Origin: Anaeromassilibacillus senegalensis
GTDB lineage: Bacteria > Bacillota > Clostridia > Oscillospirales > Acutalibacteraceae
Assembly (NCBI RefSeq): GCF_001261775.1
Contig: NZ_LN868538.1
Location: 947,652 to 1,011,651 of the forward strand
Reading direction: 5' to 3'
DNA: 64,000 nucleotides
Shown here: piece after piece, positions 16,525 through 25,553 of the stretch
Numbering within the stretch: position 1 is the first letter of the stretch
Layout of the letters: each line of letters begins with the position of its first letter
Position numbers and translations under genes: made by a program
Notes under the pieces: generated by a model
Told to the model about the DNA's origin: nothing
What the model saw: the letters and a program-made list of their open reading frames with translations, nothing else
Databases searched by the model: none

Positions 16525-16732
16525 CTCCGGTCGGGACGCTCGCCAAAGGCTAAAGCCTCGCTCGACACTCTAAACGACCATCGCCGCTTTTCAAAAACAG
16601 AGAAAGACATATTTTAAGCATTGCTCGTGATGTAAAAATGTTTCTCGCCGCCTTTAGAAACGTAGAAAGACAAATGTAAAGAATTTCCACAAGGTGAAAA
16701 TGGTCCTTGCCGTAGGCACGTCCCGACCGGAG
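16525..16732. repeat. dispersed intergenic element, copy II, with 13-bp terminal inverted repeats
   Basis: Bounded by CTCCGGTCGGGAC (16525-16537) and its exact complement (16720-16732). It contains the AGGCTAAAGCCT palindrome, the CTCTAAACGACCATCGCCG block of copy I and the TTTAGAAACGTAGAAAGAC block of copy IV. The preceding ATATCACTCGTTCCCTCTCG block (from 16485) is shared with copies I and III. It lies between convergent genes. Confidence 0.75.
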
Positions 16733-16836
16733 GTCCCGCTTTTCAAAAAAGCGGAAAAACGCGTTTGCCCTACGACACAAGCAAAACAGAGACTGTTTTG
16801 CAACGCCCCTTTCAGGGTGTTTTCATCTCCGCGCAT

Positions 16837-16871
16837 TAAAAAGCCCCCGGCTGCGATTGCAGCCGGGGGCT
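16837..16871 (-). terminator. terminator of the pyruvate:ferredoxin oxidoreductase gene
   Basis: A 13-bp perfect stem AGCCCCCGGCTGC/GCAGCCGGGGGCT (16842-16854, 16859-16871), with a T5 tail in the leftward direction. Confidence 0.92.
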
Positions 16872-16915
16872 CACCTGTTCCGTCAAAAAGGTCTATGCTG
16901 AATTTTGCATTTATC

Positions 16916-19900
16916 TTATTCGGTAATGCCTTTTGCGAGCTTCTCAAGATGCTCGTAGTTCTCCTTGGCAACCTGCTCCGCTTCTGTGAAGAGCTTCTCT
17001 GCACGCTCCGGGAACGCACGGGTCAGGGAGTTGTAACGAACCTCGCCCATGATGAAGTCGCGATAGCTGGCGGTCGGCGCCTTGCTGTCGAGCATGAACG
17101 GATTCTTGCCCTCTTCCTTGAGTCTCGGGTCGTAGCGGAAGTTCTGCCAGTAACCGGCCTCAACCGCCTTCTTCTCTTCCTTCTGCGCGATGCTCATACC
17201 GCCCTTAATGCCGTGGTTGATGCAGGGCGCGTAAGCGATGATCAGGGACGGGCCGTTGTAGCTCTCCGCTTCCTTGATCGCCTTGATGGTCTGGTTCATG
17301 TCAGCACCCATCGCGATGTGTGCCACATAAACATAACCGTAGCTCATGGCAATTGCCGGGAGATCCTTCTTCTTCGTCGCCTTACCGGTCGCCGCGAACT
17401 GCGCCACGGAGCCGATCGGGGTGGACTTGGAAGCCTGTCCGCCGGTGTTGGAGTACACTTCGGTATCGAAGACCAGGATGTTCACGTTCTCGCCGGAAGC
17501 AATGACATGATCCAGGCCGCCGAAGCCGATATCATATGCCCAGCCGTCGCCGCCGAAGATCCACATGGACTTCTTCGCGAGGAAGTCTTTGTCCTTCAGG
17601 GTCTTCTGGGACAGCTCACAGCCTGCCGCAGCAGCCTTCTCCAGCTCCGGAATCAGAGCGTCGGTGGCGGCGCGGTTGGTGCTGCTGTTGTCAAAGGTAT
17701 CCAGATAGGTCTTGCAAGCATCCTTCATCTCTGCAGAGGCCTGCTCGGAAGCAGCAATCTTCTCCACATACTCAGCCAGTCTGCCGCGCACAGCGTTCTG
17801 TGCCAGCGTCATGCCAAGGCCGAACTCTGCGTTGTCCTCAAACAGGGAGTTGGACCATGCCGGGCCGTGACCCTTTTCGTTCATGGTGTACGGGGTAGAC
17901 GGTGCGGAACCGCCCCAGATGGAGGAACAGCCCGTCGCATTGGCGATAAACATTCTATCGCCGAAGAGCTGGGTCACCAGCTTGGCATACGGAGTCTCAC
18001 CGCAGCCTGCGCATGCGCCGGAGAACTCAAGCAGCGGCTGCTTGAACTGGCTGCCCTTGACGGTGGCCTCCTTGAACTTCTCGAGGACTTCCGGCTTCGG
18101 AGCCAGATTGCGGCCGTAGTTGAAGCCTTCCTGGCTCGGCAGCTGGGATTCCATCGGCTTCATGACGAGAGCCTTCTCGCCCTTCATGCCCGGGCAAACC
18201 TGTGCGCAGGAACCGCAGCCTGTGCAGTCCATCGCGGAGATCGTGATAGCAAACTTCATGCCCGGCATACCGGTCATGTCCTTAACCTTCTGGCTTTCCG
18301 GCGCGTTCTTCGCCTCTTCCTCTGTCATGACCGCCGGGCGGATAACCGCGTGCGGGCAGACATAGGAGCAGAAGTTACACTGGATACAATTTTCCGGCAC
18401 CCACTGCGGAACATCGATCGCGATGCAGCGCTTCTCATAAGCGGAGGAGCCGTTCGGCGCGGTGCCGTCTTCCATGCCCAGGTTGACAAAGGCAGAAACC
18501 GGCAGTTCGTTGCCCTTATATTTGTTGCAGGGATTCAGGAAGCCGTCCACATAGGCGACGGTATCCGGGTTGCCCTCGGTCGCGGCGACAACCTTCTCCG
18601 CGTCCACAGCGTTCTTCCAGGACTCCGGCACGTTGACCTTGTGATACTCGGTCGCGCCGCGCTCGATCGCCGCATGGTTCATGGCGACAATCTTCTCGCC
18701 CTTCTTGCTGTAGGACTTGGTAGCGGCGTCCTTCATATACTGGATTGCCTCATCCTTCGGGATGATATTGGCAATGCTGAAGAATGCGGACTGCAGGATC
18801 GTATTGATACGGCTGCCCAGTCCGATTTCCTTGCCCAGCTTCACGCCGTCGATGGTGTAGAAGTTCACGTTGTTTTCCGCGATATACTTCTTCATCTTAG
18901 CCGGCAGATGCTGATCCAGCTCTTCGTCGCTCCACAGGCAGTTCAGCAGGAAGCTGCCGCCCGGCTTGACATCCTGCACCATGTCGTACTCGTCGACATA
19001 GGAGGGCTTATGGCAGGCCACAAAGTCGGCCTTGCTGACATAATAGGTGGATTTAATCGGCTTGTCGCCAAAACGCAGGTGGGAAACCGTCAGGCCGCCG
19101 GACTTCTTGGAGTCGTAAGCGAAGTAACCCTGTGCGTACATATCGGTGTGATCGCCGATGATCTTGATGGAGTTCTTGTTCGCGCCGACGGTGCCGTCCG
19201 CGCCAAGGCCCCAGAATTTACAGGAGGTGATACCCTTCGGCGTGGTATCCGGATTCTCTTTGACTTCCAGGGACAGGTTGGTGACGTCGTCCACGATGCC
19301 GATGGTGAAGCGCTTCTTCGGGGAATCGCTCTCCATGTTACGGAATACGGAAACGATGTGCGCCGGGGTGGTGTCCTTGGAACCGAGGCCGTAACGGCCG
19401 GTCAGAACCTTTACGCCGTCGAACTTGGTGCCGCTCAGAGCAGCCAGAACGTCCAGATACAGCGGCTCGCCAACGGAGCCCGGCTCTCTGGTTCTGTCAA
19501 GCACGGAGATGGTCTTGACCGTCTCCGGCAGGGAGTCGACCAGATAATCCGCGACAAACGGGCGATACAGGTGTACCTTGACCATACCGACCTTCTCGCC
19601 GGCAGCGTTCATGTAGTCCACAACTTCTTCCGCACACTCGCAGACGGAGCCCATCGCGATGATGACCTTGTCCGCATCCGGCGCGCCATAGTAGTTGAAG
19701 GGCTTGTAATCGGTGCCGATCTTCGCGTTGACCTGGTTCATGTAGTCCACAACGATCGCCGGAAGCGCATCGTAGAACTTGTTGCCGGCCTCGCTCGCCT
19801 GGAAGAACGTATCGTCGTTCTGCGCGGTGCCGCGGGTAACCGGATGCTCCGGGTTCAGGGAACGGCGGCGGTATGCGTCAACCGCATCCCAATCCAGCAT

Positions 19901-20479
19901 GTCCGCCAGATCCTCATAGTCCCAGGTTTCAATCTTCTGAACTTCGTGGGATGTACGGAAACCATCGAAGAAATGGAGGAACGGCACACGGCCTTTGATA
20001 GCGGCAAGATGCGCTACAGCGCCCAGGTCCATGACCTCCTGCGGGCTGTTGGAGCAGAGCATTGCATAACCGGTCTGGCGGCACGCGTTAATGTCGGTGT
20101 GATCGCCAAAGATGCTCAGCGCATGGGTAGCGAGGGAACGGGCGGAGCAATGGATAACGCCCGGCAGGAATTCGCCGGCCATCTTATACATGTTCGGGAT
20201 CATCAGGAGAAGGCCCTGGGAAGCGGTATACGTGGTGGTCAGCGCGCCGGCGGAAAGAGCGCCGTGCACCGCACCTGCCGCGCCGGCCTCGGACTGCATC
20301 TCGGTGACCTGTACTTCTCTTCCAAAGAGGTTCTTTCTGCCTACTGCGGCATACTTGTCCGTCTCATCTGCCATCGGAGAGGACGGGGTGATCGGGTAGA
20401 TAGCAGCAACGTCTGTAAACGCATACGATACGTGCGCGGCAGCCGTGTTGCCATCCATGGTTTTTCTCTGTCTTGCCAT
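16916..20479 (-). CDS. nifJ: pyruvate:ferredoxin (flavodoxin) oxidoreductase
   Basis: Single-chain homodimeric PFOR of 1187 aa, oxidising pyruvate to acetyl-CoA and CO2 while reducing ferredoxin. Order of domains: pyrimidine-binding TPP domain from the N-terminus (AAAHVSYAFTDVAAIYPITPSSPMADETD), transketolase-C and gamma domains, two 4Fe-4S motifs (CIQCNFCSYVCPHA and CTGCGSCAQVCPG), then the C-terminal TPP domain (CAGCGETPY, GDGWAYDIGFGGLDHV, VYSNTGGQASKSTP). Start ATG at 20479 has AAAGGAGG upstream; the longer frame has no better site. Monocistronic. This is the central catabolic enzyme of saccharolytic anaerobes. Confidence 0.97.
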   Translation of the reverse strand: MARQRKTMDGNTAAAHVSYAFTDVAAIYPITPSSPMADETDKYAAVGRKNLFGREVQVTEMQSEAGAAGAVHGALSAGALTTTYTASQGLLLMIPNMYKMAGEFLPGVIHCSARSLATHALSIFGDHTDINACRQTGYAMLCSNSPQEVMDLGAVAHLAAIKGRVPFLHFFDGFRTSHEVQKIETWDYEDLADMLDWDAVDAYRRRSLNPEHPVTRGTAQNDDTFFQASEAGNKFYDALPAIVVDYMNQVNAKIGTDYKPFNYYGAPDADKVIIAMGSVCECAEEVVDYMNAAGEKVGMVKVHLYRPFVADYLVDSLPETVKTISVLDRTREPGSVGEPLYLDVLAALSGTKFDGVKVLTGRYGLGSKDTTPAHIVSVFRNMESDSPKKRFTIGIVDDVTNLSLEVKENPDTTPKGITSCKFWGLGADGTVGANKNSIKIIGDHTDMYAQGYFAYDSKKSGGLTVSHLRFGDKPIKSTYYVSKADFVACHKPSYVDEYDMVQDVKPGGSFLLNCLWSDEELDQHLPAKMKKYIAENNVNFYTIDGVKLGKEIGLGSRINTILQSAFFSIANIIPKDEAIQYMKDAATKSYSKKGEKIVAMNHAAIERGATEYHKVNVPESWKNAVDAEKVVAATEGNPDTVAYVDGFLNPCNKYKGNELPVSAFVNLGMEDGTAPNGSSAYEKRCIAIDVPQWVPENCIQCNFCSYVCPHAVIRPAVMTEEEAKNAPESQKVKDMTGMPGMKFAITISAMDCTGCGSCAQVCPGMKGEKALVMKPMESQLPSQEGFNYGRNLAPKPEVLEKFKEATVKGSQFKQPLLEFSGACAGCGETPYAKLVTQLFGDRMFIANATGCSSIWGGSAPSTPYTMNEKGHGPAWSNSLFEDNAEFGLGMTLAQNAVRGRLAEYVEKIAASEQASAEMKDACKTYLDTFDNSSTNRAATDALIPELEKAAAAGCELSQKTLKDKDFLAKKSMWIFGGDGWAYDIGFGGLDHVIASGENVNILVFDTEVYSNTGGQASKSTPIGSVAQFAATGKATKKKDLPAIAMSYGYVYVAHIAMGADMNQTIKAIKEAESYNGPSLIIAYAPCINHGIKGGMSIAQKEEKKAVEAGYWQNFRYDPRLKEEGKNPFMLDSKAPTASYRDFIMGEVRYNSLTRAFPERAEKLFTEAEQVAKENYEHLEKLAKGITE

Positions 20480-20517
20480 ATAATATTTTCCTCCTTTAAG
20501 GATATTGTATTTCTTCC

Positions 20518-20541
20518 GGTACAATACACCCACACTGTACC
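20518..20541. promoter_or_regulatory. inverted repeat upstream of the PFOR gene, possible operator
   Basis: GGTACA-N12-TGTACC, 39-62 bases before the PFOR start codon. Position suits a regulator site near the promoter. It does not match Rex or Fur consensus; the regulator is unknown. Confidence 0.35.
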
Positions 20542-20773
20542 AATCTAAATTTTAGCATCTTTTATGGCGCATGTAAAGGAAAAAACGGGATTTGTATGGA
20601 TAAAGTCGGAAGAAACAAACGGGTGGCTTCCAGAAAATTCCTTTTGCATCCGGCTTTGGGCGGAATTCCCCCGTTTGGGGCACGCAGGGCCGGTTTCCGT
20701 CCGATTGCGGTACTGCGCCCTCCAGACCTCGCCGCCGCGCGTTGCGTTGCGGCCCCGCGCGTCCGCAGCCTGT
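20542..20773. other. intergenic stretch without a supported gene
   Basis: Between the PFOR control region and the promoter of the CNNM gene. Short frames here have no convincing ribosome binding site or family resemblance, and I see no riboswitch fold. Confidence 0.5.
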
Positions 20774-20803
20774 TTGACAGCCGGCGGCTGAATAGGCTAC
20801 AAT
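20774..20803 (+). promoter_or_regulatory. promoter for the CNNM/HlyC-family gene
   Basis: Consensus TTGACA (20774-20779), an 18-base spacer and TACAAT (20798-20803), about 60 bases before the ATG at 20863. The short leader leaves no room for a magnesium riboswitch. Confidence 0.65.
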
Positions 20804-20862
20804 AAGAATTACCATACTAACATTATAATATGCAGGTTTTTCCTGCCGAAAGGGGAAAATTT

Positions 20863-22260
20863 ATGCCTCCCGAACCCGCGGGCCATCTACTGTCCATGGG
20901 GGCGCAGGCCGTGCAGACGGCTGAAAGCTCCAGCGTCATCCTTCCGATCCTCCTGCTGATCGTCCTGATCCTGATCAACGCGTTTTTCGCCGCGTCGGAG
21001 ATCGCCATCATCACGTTGAACGACAACCGCATCAAAAAGATGGCGGAGGAGGGCAACAAGAAGGCCAAACGCATTTTGAAGCTGACCAAGGACTCCAGCC
21101 GTTTCCTCGCCACCATTCAGGTGGGCGTGACGCTGGCGGGCTTTTTGACCTCCGCCGCAGCCGCGCAGACCTTTGCCGGAAAGCTGGCGGGCCTGTTTTC
21201 CTTTCTGCCCATTCCATACGACGTGCTGTCCGGCGTTTCCACCGTGCTGGTCACGCTGGTGCTTTCCTATTTCTCGCTGATTTTCGGCGAGCTGGTCCCC
21301 AAAAAGATCGCCATGCAGCGCGCGGAAAAGCTGGCGTTCCGCTTTGTCGGGGTCCTGCGCTGGGTTTCCGCCGCGTTCCATCCGTTCATCTCGTTTCTGA
21401 CGCACTCCACCAACCTGGTGCTGCGCCTGATGGGCTTTGACCCCCACCAGAACGAACAGACCGTCACCGAGGAAGAAATTCTCATGATGGTGGACCAGGG
21501 CGAGGAAAAGGGCGTGATCGGCGAGAGCGCCAAGGACATGATTTCCAATATTTTTGACTTCAGCGATTCCACCGTCGACGAGGTGATGACGCACCGCACC
21601 GACGTTTCCGCCGTAGAGGATACCGCCACCATCCAGGACGTGGTAAACCTCTCCATTGAGGAGGGCTTCTCCCGCATCCCCGTGTACCACGAGGACCTGG
21701 ATACCATTCTGGGCATCGTCTACGTCAAGGACCTTTTGCAGTATGTGGGCAAAGAGGCCCGGCAGGACACCCCCATTACCAGCCTGATGCGCACCGCCTA
21801 TTTTGTGCCGGAAACCAAGCGCTGCAGCCAGCTCTTTACGGAGATGACGGAGCGCAAGGTGCAGATTGCCATTATCGTGGACGAATACGGCGGCACGGAA
21901 GGCATTATCACCATGGAGGACCTTCTGGAATCCATTGTGGGAAATATTCAGGACGAATACGACCACGAGGAAGAGGACATTTTTCAGGTGGGCGATAACA
22001 AATTCACTGTCGACGGCACCACGCCCATCGATGAAATCTCCGACCTGGTCGGTGTGGAACTCCCGGAGGGCGACTACGATACCATCGCGGGCTTCATGGT
22101 GGAGCAGCTGGGCCGCATTCCCAAACCGGAGGAGCACCCGAGCATCGATTTTGACCGGTTGACCCTGACCGTGATGGCGGTGGACGACCGGCGCATTGCA
22201 AAGCTGTTGATCGAAAAACATGTCCCAGAACCGGATGGCGAAGAGGACGAGGACGAATAG
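20863..22260 (+). CDS. CNNM/HlyC-CorC family membrane protein (DUF21-CBS-CorC)
   Basis: Predicted Mg2+/Co2+ efflux or cation-homeostasis protein of 465 aa. An N-terminal DUF21 domain has four hydrophobic segments (ILLLIVLILINAFFAASEIA, then the FLATIQVGVTLAGFLTSA helix, then SYFSLIFGELVPKKIA). Two CBS domains follow at about 220-340 (DFSDSTVDEVMTHRTDV, VDEYGGTEGIITMEDLLESIVGNI). The C-terminal CorC_HlyC domain (FTVDGTTPIDEISDLVG, LPEGDYDTIAGFM) ends in an acidic tail. I start at the ATG at 20863, with AAAGGGGA upstream. Transcribed alone. Older annotations call such proteins hemolysins; a transport role is better supported. Confidence 0.93.
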   Translation: MPPEPAGHLLSMGAQAVQTAESSSVILPILLLIVLILINAFFAASEIAIITLNDNRIKKMAEEGNKKAKRILKLTKDSSRFLATIQVGVTLAGFLTSAAAAQTFAGKLAGLFSFLPIPYDVLSGVSTVLVTLVLSYFSLIFGELVPKKIAMQRAEKLAFRFVGVLRWVSAAFHPFISFLTHSTNLVLRLMGFDPHQNEQTVTEEEILMMVDQGEEKGVIGESAKDMISNIFDFSDSTVDEVMTHRTDVSAVEDTATIQDVVNLSIEEGFSRIPVYHEDLDTILGIVYVKDLLQYVGKEARQDTPITSLMRTAYFVPETKRCSQLFTEMTERKVQIAIIVDEYGGTEGIITMEDLLESIVGNIQDEYDHEEEDIFQVGDNKFTVDGTTPIDEISDLVGVELPEGDYDTIAGFMVEQLGRIPKPEEHPSIDFDRLTLTVMAVDDRRIAKLLIEKHVPEPDGEEDEDE

Positions 22261-22382
22261 GACAGAGCGCAGATGCAAACACACGTTTTGCATGAAGTCT
22301 TTGCTGTCTCTTTTTAAAGCGACATATAGTCCCCGGCGAAAGCCGGAGAACAGAGAAAAGCCACAGAAGGAACTGGATGCCT

Positions 22383-22630
22383 CGCAAAGAACCATATCAC
22401 TCGTTCCCACTCGCTCTTCTCAGGAAGAGAGTTCCGCTCCTTGCGAGGAGCGGCAAAGGGCGCTGCCCTTTGAACCTGCCACCTTTCAGAAAGGTGGAGA
22501 AACACGTTTTGACTATCACCTGCAAGGTAAAAATGATCCTCGCCGCCTTTAGACATATGTTAAGAATTGTCCGCAAGGTAAAAACGGTTTCCGCCGTAGG
22601 CGCGTCCCGACTGGAGGTCCAGAAAAGCGG
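22383..22630. repeat. dispersed intergenic element, copy III (rearranged)
   Basis: It shares AGAACCATATCACTCGTTCCCACTCG (in two parts) with copy I, the TTTCAGAAAGGTGGAGAAACACGTTTTGAC and CTGCAAGGTAAAAATGATCCTCGCCG blocks of copy I, and CGTCCCGACTGGAGGTCC at its right end. The left terminal repeat is replaced by TTCCGCTCCTTGCGAGGAGCGG, itself a hairpin. Non-coding, downstream of the CNNM gene. Confidence 0.65.
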
Positions 22631-22704
22631 TAAAACACATTTTACCTTTCACTCAGCGCTGCAAACAAAAAAGACTGTCCTGCACATCCACGTAAAGCTT
22701 TACT

Positions 22705-22749
22705 CAATTTTTCTCGAAAAATTGCAGATTCCAAAGGCAGAGCCTTTGG
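22705..22749. repeat. two adjacent perfect hairpins
   Basis: CAATTTTT-CTCG-AAAAATTG (22705-22724) and CCAAAGGC-AGA-GCCTTTGG (22731-22749). They could end the leftward XRE transcript or belong to the repeat just to the left. Confidence 0.45.
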
Positions 22750-22854
22750 TCGCACGCCGCAGCGGGCGAAATCCCCATTATTATTTCATTATTAAAAAAC
22801 ATATTTATATCTCCCAGCCGGATGCATACGATAACGCTATGTCTCCGGCTGTTT

Positions 22855-23106
22855 TTATTCCTTTTTACGCCTCTGCTTTATGATTGGATATGGTTTGCTT
22901 ATATAGGTACGCCCCAGTAAATAATCCGTACTCACACCATAATAATCCGCCCAACACACCAGGCAGTCCAACGGCATATTAGATACTCCACGCTCATAGT
23001 CCGAATACCTTGACTGCGCCACGTGCAGCAGCTTCGCTATTTTGCTCTGTGATAAATCATGATCTTCTCTCAAATCCCGCAGCCTTTGATAGACCATCTG
23101 TGTCAT
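22855..23106 (-). CDS. XRE-family helix-turn-helix regulator
   Basis: An 83-residue DNA-binding protein. The HTH spans about residues 8-62 (RLRDLREDHDLSQSKIAKLL, VAQSRYSDYERG, LVCWADYYGVSTDYLLGRT), a typical single-domain phage-repressor-like fold, followed by a basic tail (KQRRKKE). The ATG at 23106 lies very close to GGAGAG; an ATG three codons later has longer spacing, so the start is uncertain by three codons. It is divergent from queT. No target is evident. Confidence 0.9.
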   Translation of the reverse strand: MTQMVYQRLRDLREDHDLSQSKIAKLLHVAQSRYSDYERGVSNMPLDCLVCWADYYGVSTDYLLGRTYISKPYPIIKQRRKKE

Positions 23107-23310
23107 CTCTCCAGTATTAAAAGATTATCTGTATCATAACACAGCGAGTCCTTTCACATCAGTGATTTATCACTGATGTGTTCCCAAATTTGTGAGGTTT
23201 TTTGACCTCTCACTCCGCGGCTTTATGAAATCTTAATGGACACCTTGCTTTTATCTATGAATTGTAGTACATTAAGAGAACTGCCTGAAATATCATTTGC
23301 AATCAGGCGG

Positions 23311-23352
23311 GGTCAGTCGCAAGCTCCTGACCTTAAAGAAAACTACGGAGGA
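23311..23352 (+). promoter_or_regulatory. probable preQ1-I riboswitch controlling queT translation
   Basis: P1 stem GGTCAG/CTGACC (23311-23316, 23327-23332) encloses TCGCAAGCTC, whose TCGCA matches the conserved loop 1 of the type II preQ1-I aptamer. An A-rich loop TTAAAGAAAACTA follows. CTC before the 3' P1 strand can pair with GAG of the CGGAGGA ribosome binding site, completing the H-type pseudoknot and hiding the site. The next gene encodes a QueT transporter, the expected client of this riboswitch. I saw the fold by eye only. Confidence 0.75.
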
Positions 23353-23359
23353 ATTCAAA

Positions 23360-23905
23360 ATGAGAAAACAGTCCCGCAGTGCGGTGTTTCTGGCGCAGGG
23401 CGCCATGATCGCCGCCGTCTACACCGTGCTCACCCTGATGGCCGCCGCGCTGAACCTGGCCTACGGCCCGGTCCAGTTCCGATTCTCGGAAGCGCTGACC
23501 ATCCTTCCCCTGTTCACACCCGCCGCCATTCCCGGTTTGACGCTCGGCTGCCTGCTGAGCAACATTTTCAGCGGATACGGCGCGGCGGATATGATCTTCG
23601 GCACGCTGGCCACTTTCCTGGCGGCCGTGGGGACCCGCATGCTGCGGAACGTTCGTATAAAAAACATCCCTTGGCTCGCGCCCCTGCCGCCGGTGCTGTT
23701 TAACGCAGCCATCATCGGCGCGGAGATCGCGATTCTGACCCCGGGCGGGTTCCTGTGGTCCGGCTTTACCGCCGCCGCGCTTTCCGTCGGCCTGGGCGAA
23801 CTGGCGGTCTGCTATCTGCTGGGCCTGCCGCTCGCCATTCTGCTGGAACGCACCGGCCTGGTCCGCTACCTTTCCACGGAACCGGTTCCATCGCTGCACC
23901 GCTGA
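23360..23905 (+). CDS. queT: QueT-family queuosine precursor transporter (ECF S component)
   Basis: Integral membrane protein of 181 aa that binds and imports preQ1/preQ0-type precursors with an ECF energy module. Several hydrophobic helices are visible, with the family's GPVQFRFSEALTILPLFTPAAIPGLTLGC block near residues 36-64 and the SNIFSGYGAADMIFGTLATFLA segment. ATG at 23360 has CGGAGGA 7 bases upstream, inside the proposed riboswitch expression platform. No ECF ATPase or T-component is nearby, so it would share a housekeeping module. A short spacer separates it from the potassium channel gene. Confidence 0.9.
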   Translation: MRKQSRSAVFLAQGAMIAAVYTVLTLMAAALNLAYGPVQFRFSEALTILPLFTPAAIPGLTLGCLLSNIFSGYGAADMIFGTLATFLAAVGTRMLRNVRIKNIPWLAPLPPVLFNAAIIGAEIAILTPGGFLWSGFTAAALSVGLGELAVCYLLGLPLAILLERTGLVRYLSTEPVPSLHR

Positions 23906-23949
23906 TTCCATATTACGCGCTTCTTTAATAACAACCGAGGTGATTTGAG

Positions 23950-25332
23950 TTGCAGGAAGGTCCGTCTTTATTCAAACGTGTCAAAAGCACCGCCCCTGTT
24001 CGTCTGATCGTCGCCAGCTTCCTTTTGATTATCCTGGTTGGTTCCGCACTGCTGGCAACGCCCTTCGCCACGCACAGCGGCGAGGCGACGCACTACGTGG
24101 ACGCGTTGTTCACCGCCACCTCCGCCACCTGCGTCACGGGTCTTGTCCCCTTTGACACCTGGACGCATTGGAACGGCTTTGGGCAGATTGTCATTCTGTT
24201 CCTGATCCAGATCGGCGGCTTGGGCGTCGTGACCTTTACCACCGGCTTTACTCTGCTGGCCCGCCGGAAGCTGGGCCTGCGGGAGCTGCAGCTCGCCAGC
24301 GAAAACACGGCCGGGAACACCATGCACGTATACCAGCTGGTCAAGATCATTCTCGCCTTCACGATCTCCTGTGAACTGATCGGTGCGCTGGTGCTGATGC
24401 TGCGTTTTGTCCCGCAGTTCGGCATGCGCGGCGTTTGGGTTTCCCTGTTCATTGCCGTTTCAGCCTATTGCAACGCGGGATTTGACATTCTCGGCTTTCA
24501 AACGCCGGACGCCAGCCTGATGAACTACGCCGGGGACCCGCTGGTATGCATCCCCGTGGCACTGCTGATCATTCTGGGCGGCCTCGGTTTTATTGTCATC
24601 AACGACATCTACTTTGCCAAGCTGTCCCCCAAATTTCATAAAAAAAACATGATGCACCTCAATCTGCATTCCTGCATCGTCCTGCGCATGACATTGATCC
24701 TGCTGGTGATCGGCACCATTGGATTTTTGTTGTTTGAGTGGAACAACACTCTGCACAGTATGAACGTTGGAGAGAAAGTTCTGGCATCGTTCTTCCAGTC
24801 CACCAGCGCGCGGACGGCGGGCTTCGCCTCCATCGACATCGCGGGCGAACACGACATCACCAAGCTGTTTACCATTATCTTGATGTTCATCGGCGCGGCG
24901 CCCGCCGGCACGGGCGGCGGTATCAAGGTGACCACCTTTGTCGTACTGCTGGCCACAGTATACAGCGTGATGCGCGGCAACGAGGACACGACGATTCAAC
25001 ACCGGCGCATTGATAAAAGTACGGTTTACAAATCGCTCGCCATTGTCACCGTGGGCCTTTTGGTGGTCCTCTGTACCACCGGATTGATCCTCTCCCTGAA
25101 CACACACCCGATCAGCGCGGTCGACGCGCTGTTTGAAGCGACTTCCGCCTTCGGCACGGTGGGCCTGACCGCAGGCGTCACGCCCCATTTGAGTTTTGCG
25201 TCGAAGCTGGCCGTCAGCTTTACCATGTTTATCGGGCGCGTCGGGCCGATCTCCTTGGCGCTGGCAATCGCCATGAAGCGCGCGCGGTATAAGGGGTCCG
25301 TTTTGCCGGAGGGCAAGGTCGTCGTCGGTTGA
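23950..25332 (+). CDS. ktrB: TrkH/KtrB-family potassium uptake protein
   Basis: K+-translocating membrane subunit of 460 aa. It starts at TTG with GAGGTGA 6 bases upstream. Four pore-loop repeats are visible: TATSATCVTGL, VSAYCNAGFD, QSTSARTAGF and ATSAFGTVGLT, each with the Gly that lines the selectivity filter, linked by paired transmembrane helices. Such subunits need a KtrA/TrkA nucleotide-binding ring; none is in the window, so it may be encoded elsewhere. It follows queT by 44 bases and could be co-transcribed, but the functions are unrelated. Confidence 0.93.
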   Translation: MQEGPSLFKRVKSTAPVRLIVASFLLIILVGSALLATPFATHSGEATHYVDALFTATSATCVTGLVPFDTWTHWNGFGQIVILFLIQIGGLGVVTFTTGFTLLARRKLGLRELQLASENTAGNTMHVYQLVKIILAFTISCELIGALVLMLRFVPQFGMRGVWVSLFIAVSAYCNAGFDILGFQTPDASLMNYAGDPLVCIPVALLIILGGLGFIVINDIYFAKLSPKFHKKNMMHLNLHSCIVLRMTLILLVIGTIGFLLFEWNNTLHSMNVGEKVLASFFQSTSARTAGFASIDIAGEHDITKLFTIILMFIGAAPAGTGGGIKVTTFVVLLATVYSVMRGNEDTTIQHRRIDKSTVYKSLAIVTVGLLVVLCTTGLILSLNTHPISAVDALFEATSAFGTVGLTAGVTPHLSFASKLAVSFTMFIGRVGPISLALAIAMKRARYKGSVLPEGKVVVG

Positions 25333-25345
25333 TCAAAAAGAATAC

Positions 25346-25390
25346 ACCGCCTCCTGCTGGAAATGAAAGTCCAACGTGAGGCGGTTTTCT
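25346..25390 (+). terminator. terminator after ktrB
   Basis: Stem ACCGCCTC/GAGGCGGT (25346-25353, 25378-25385) with an inner TGGA/TCCA pairing, then TTTTCT. Confidence 0.75.
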
Positions 25391-25470
25391 ATTCTGTTTT
25401 TATATACAAATCGTATATATTATATTTTAATTTCCAGTTTGTTGTTTAAAGAATCTGTTATCGAACAAGC

Positions 25471-25510
25471 AAGGGCCGGTCCCCGTAGTTTTAACGGGAA
25501 CCGGCCCTTG
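25471..25510 (-). terminator. terminator of the TasA-like gene
   Basis: Long stem AAGGGCCGGT...ACCGGCCCTT extended by CCCCGT/ACGGGA, downstream of the leftward gene ending at 25554. The T-tract is weak, so efficiency is uncertain. Confidence 0.6.
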
Positions 25511-25553
25511 CCGATTGTTTTGCTTTATTTTAAGAGTACGATTTTTGCTTTCT

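Noticed and set aside
16694..20548. 1284-codon open frame on the plus strand opposite the PFOR gene
   Set aside because: It is the antisense shadow of a highly biased GC-rich gene. The minus-strand frame has all PFOR motifs, while the plus-strand product has no domain and lacks a start context.
20564..20815. Short frames between PFOR and the CNNM gene
   Set aside because: No ribosome binding site, no family resemblance and Arg/Pro-rich composition typical of non-coding GC-rich DNA.
22377..22883. 168-codon frame across the intergenic repeat
   Set aside because: It runs through repeat copy III and two hairpins, has no good ribosome binding site, and its composition is that of repeat DNA.
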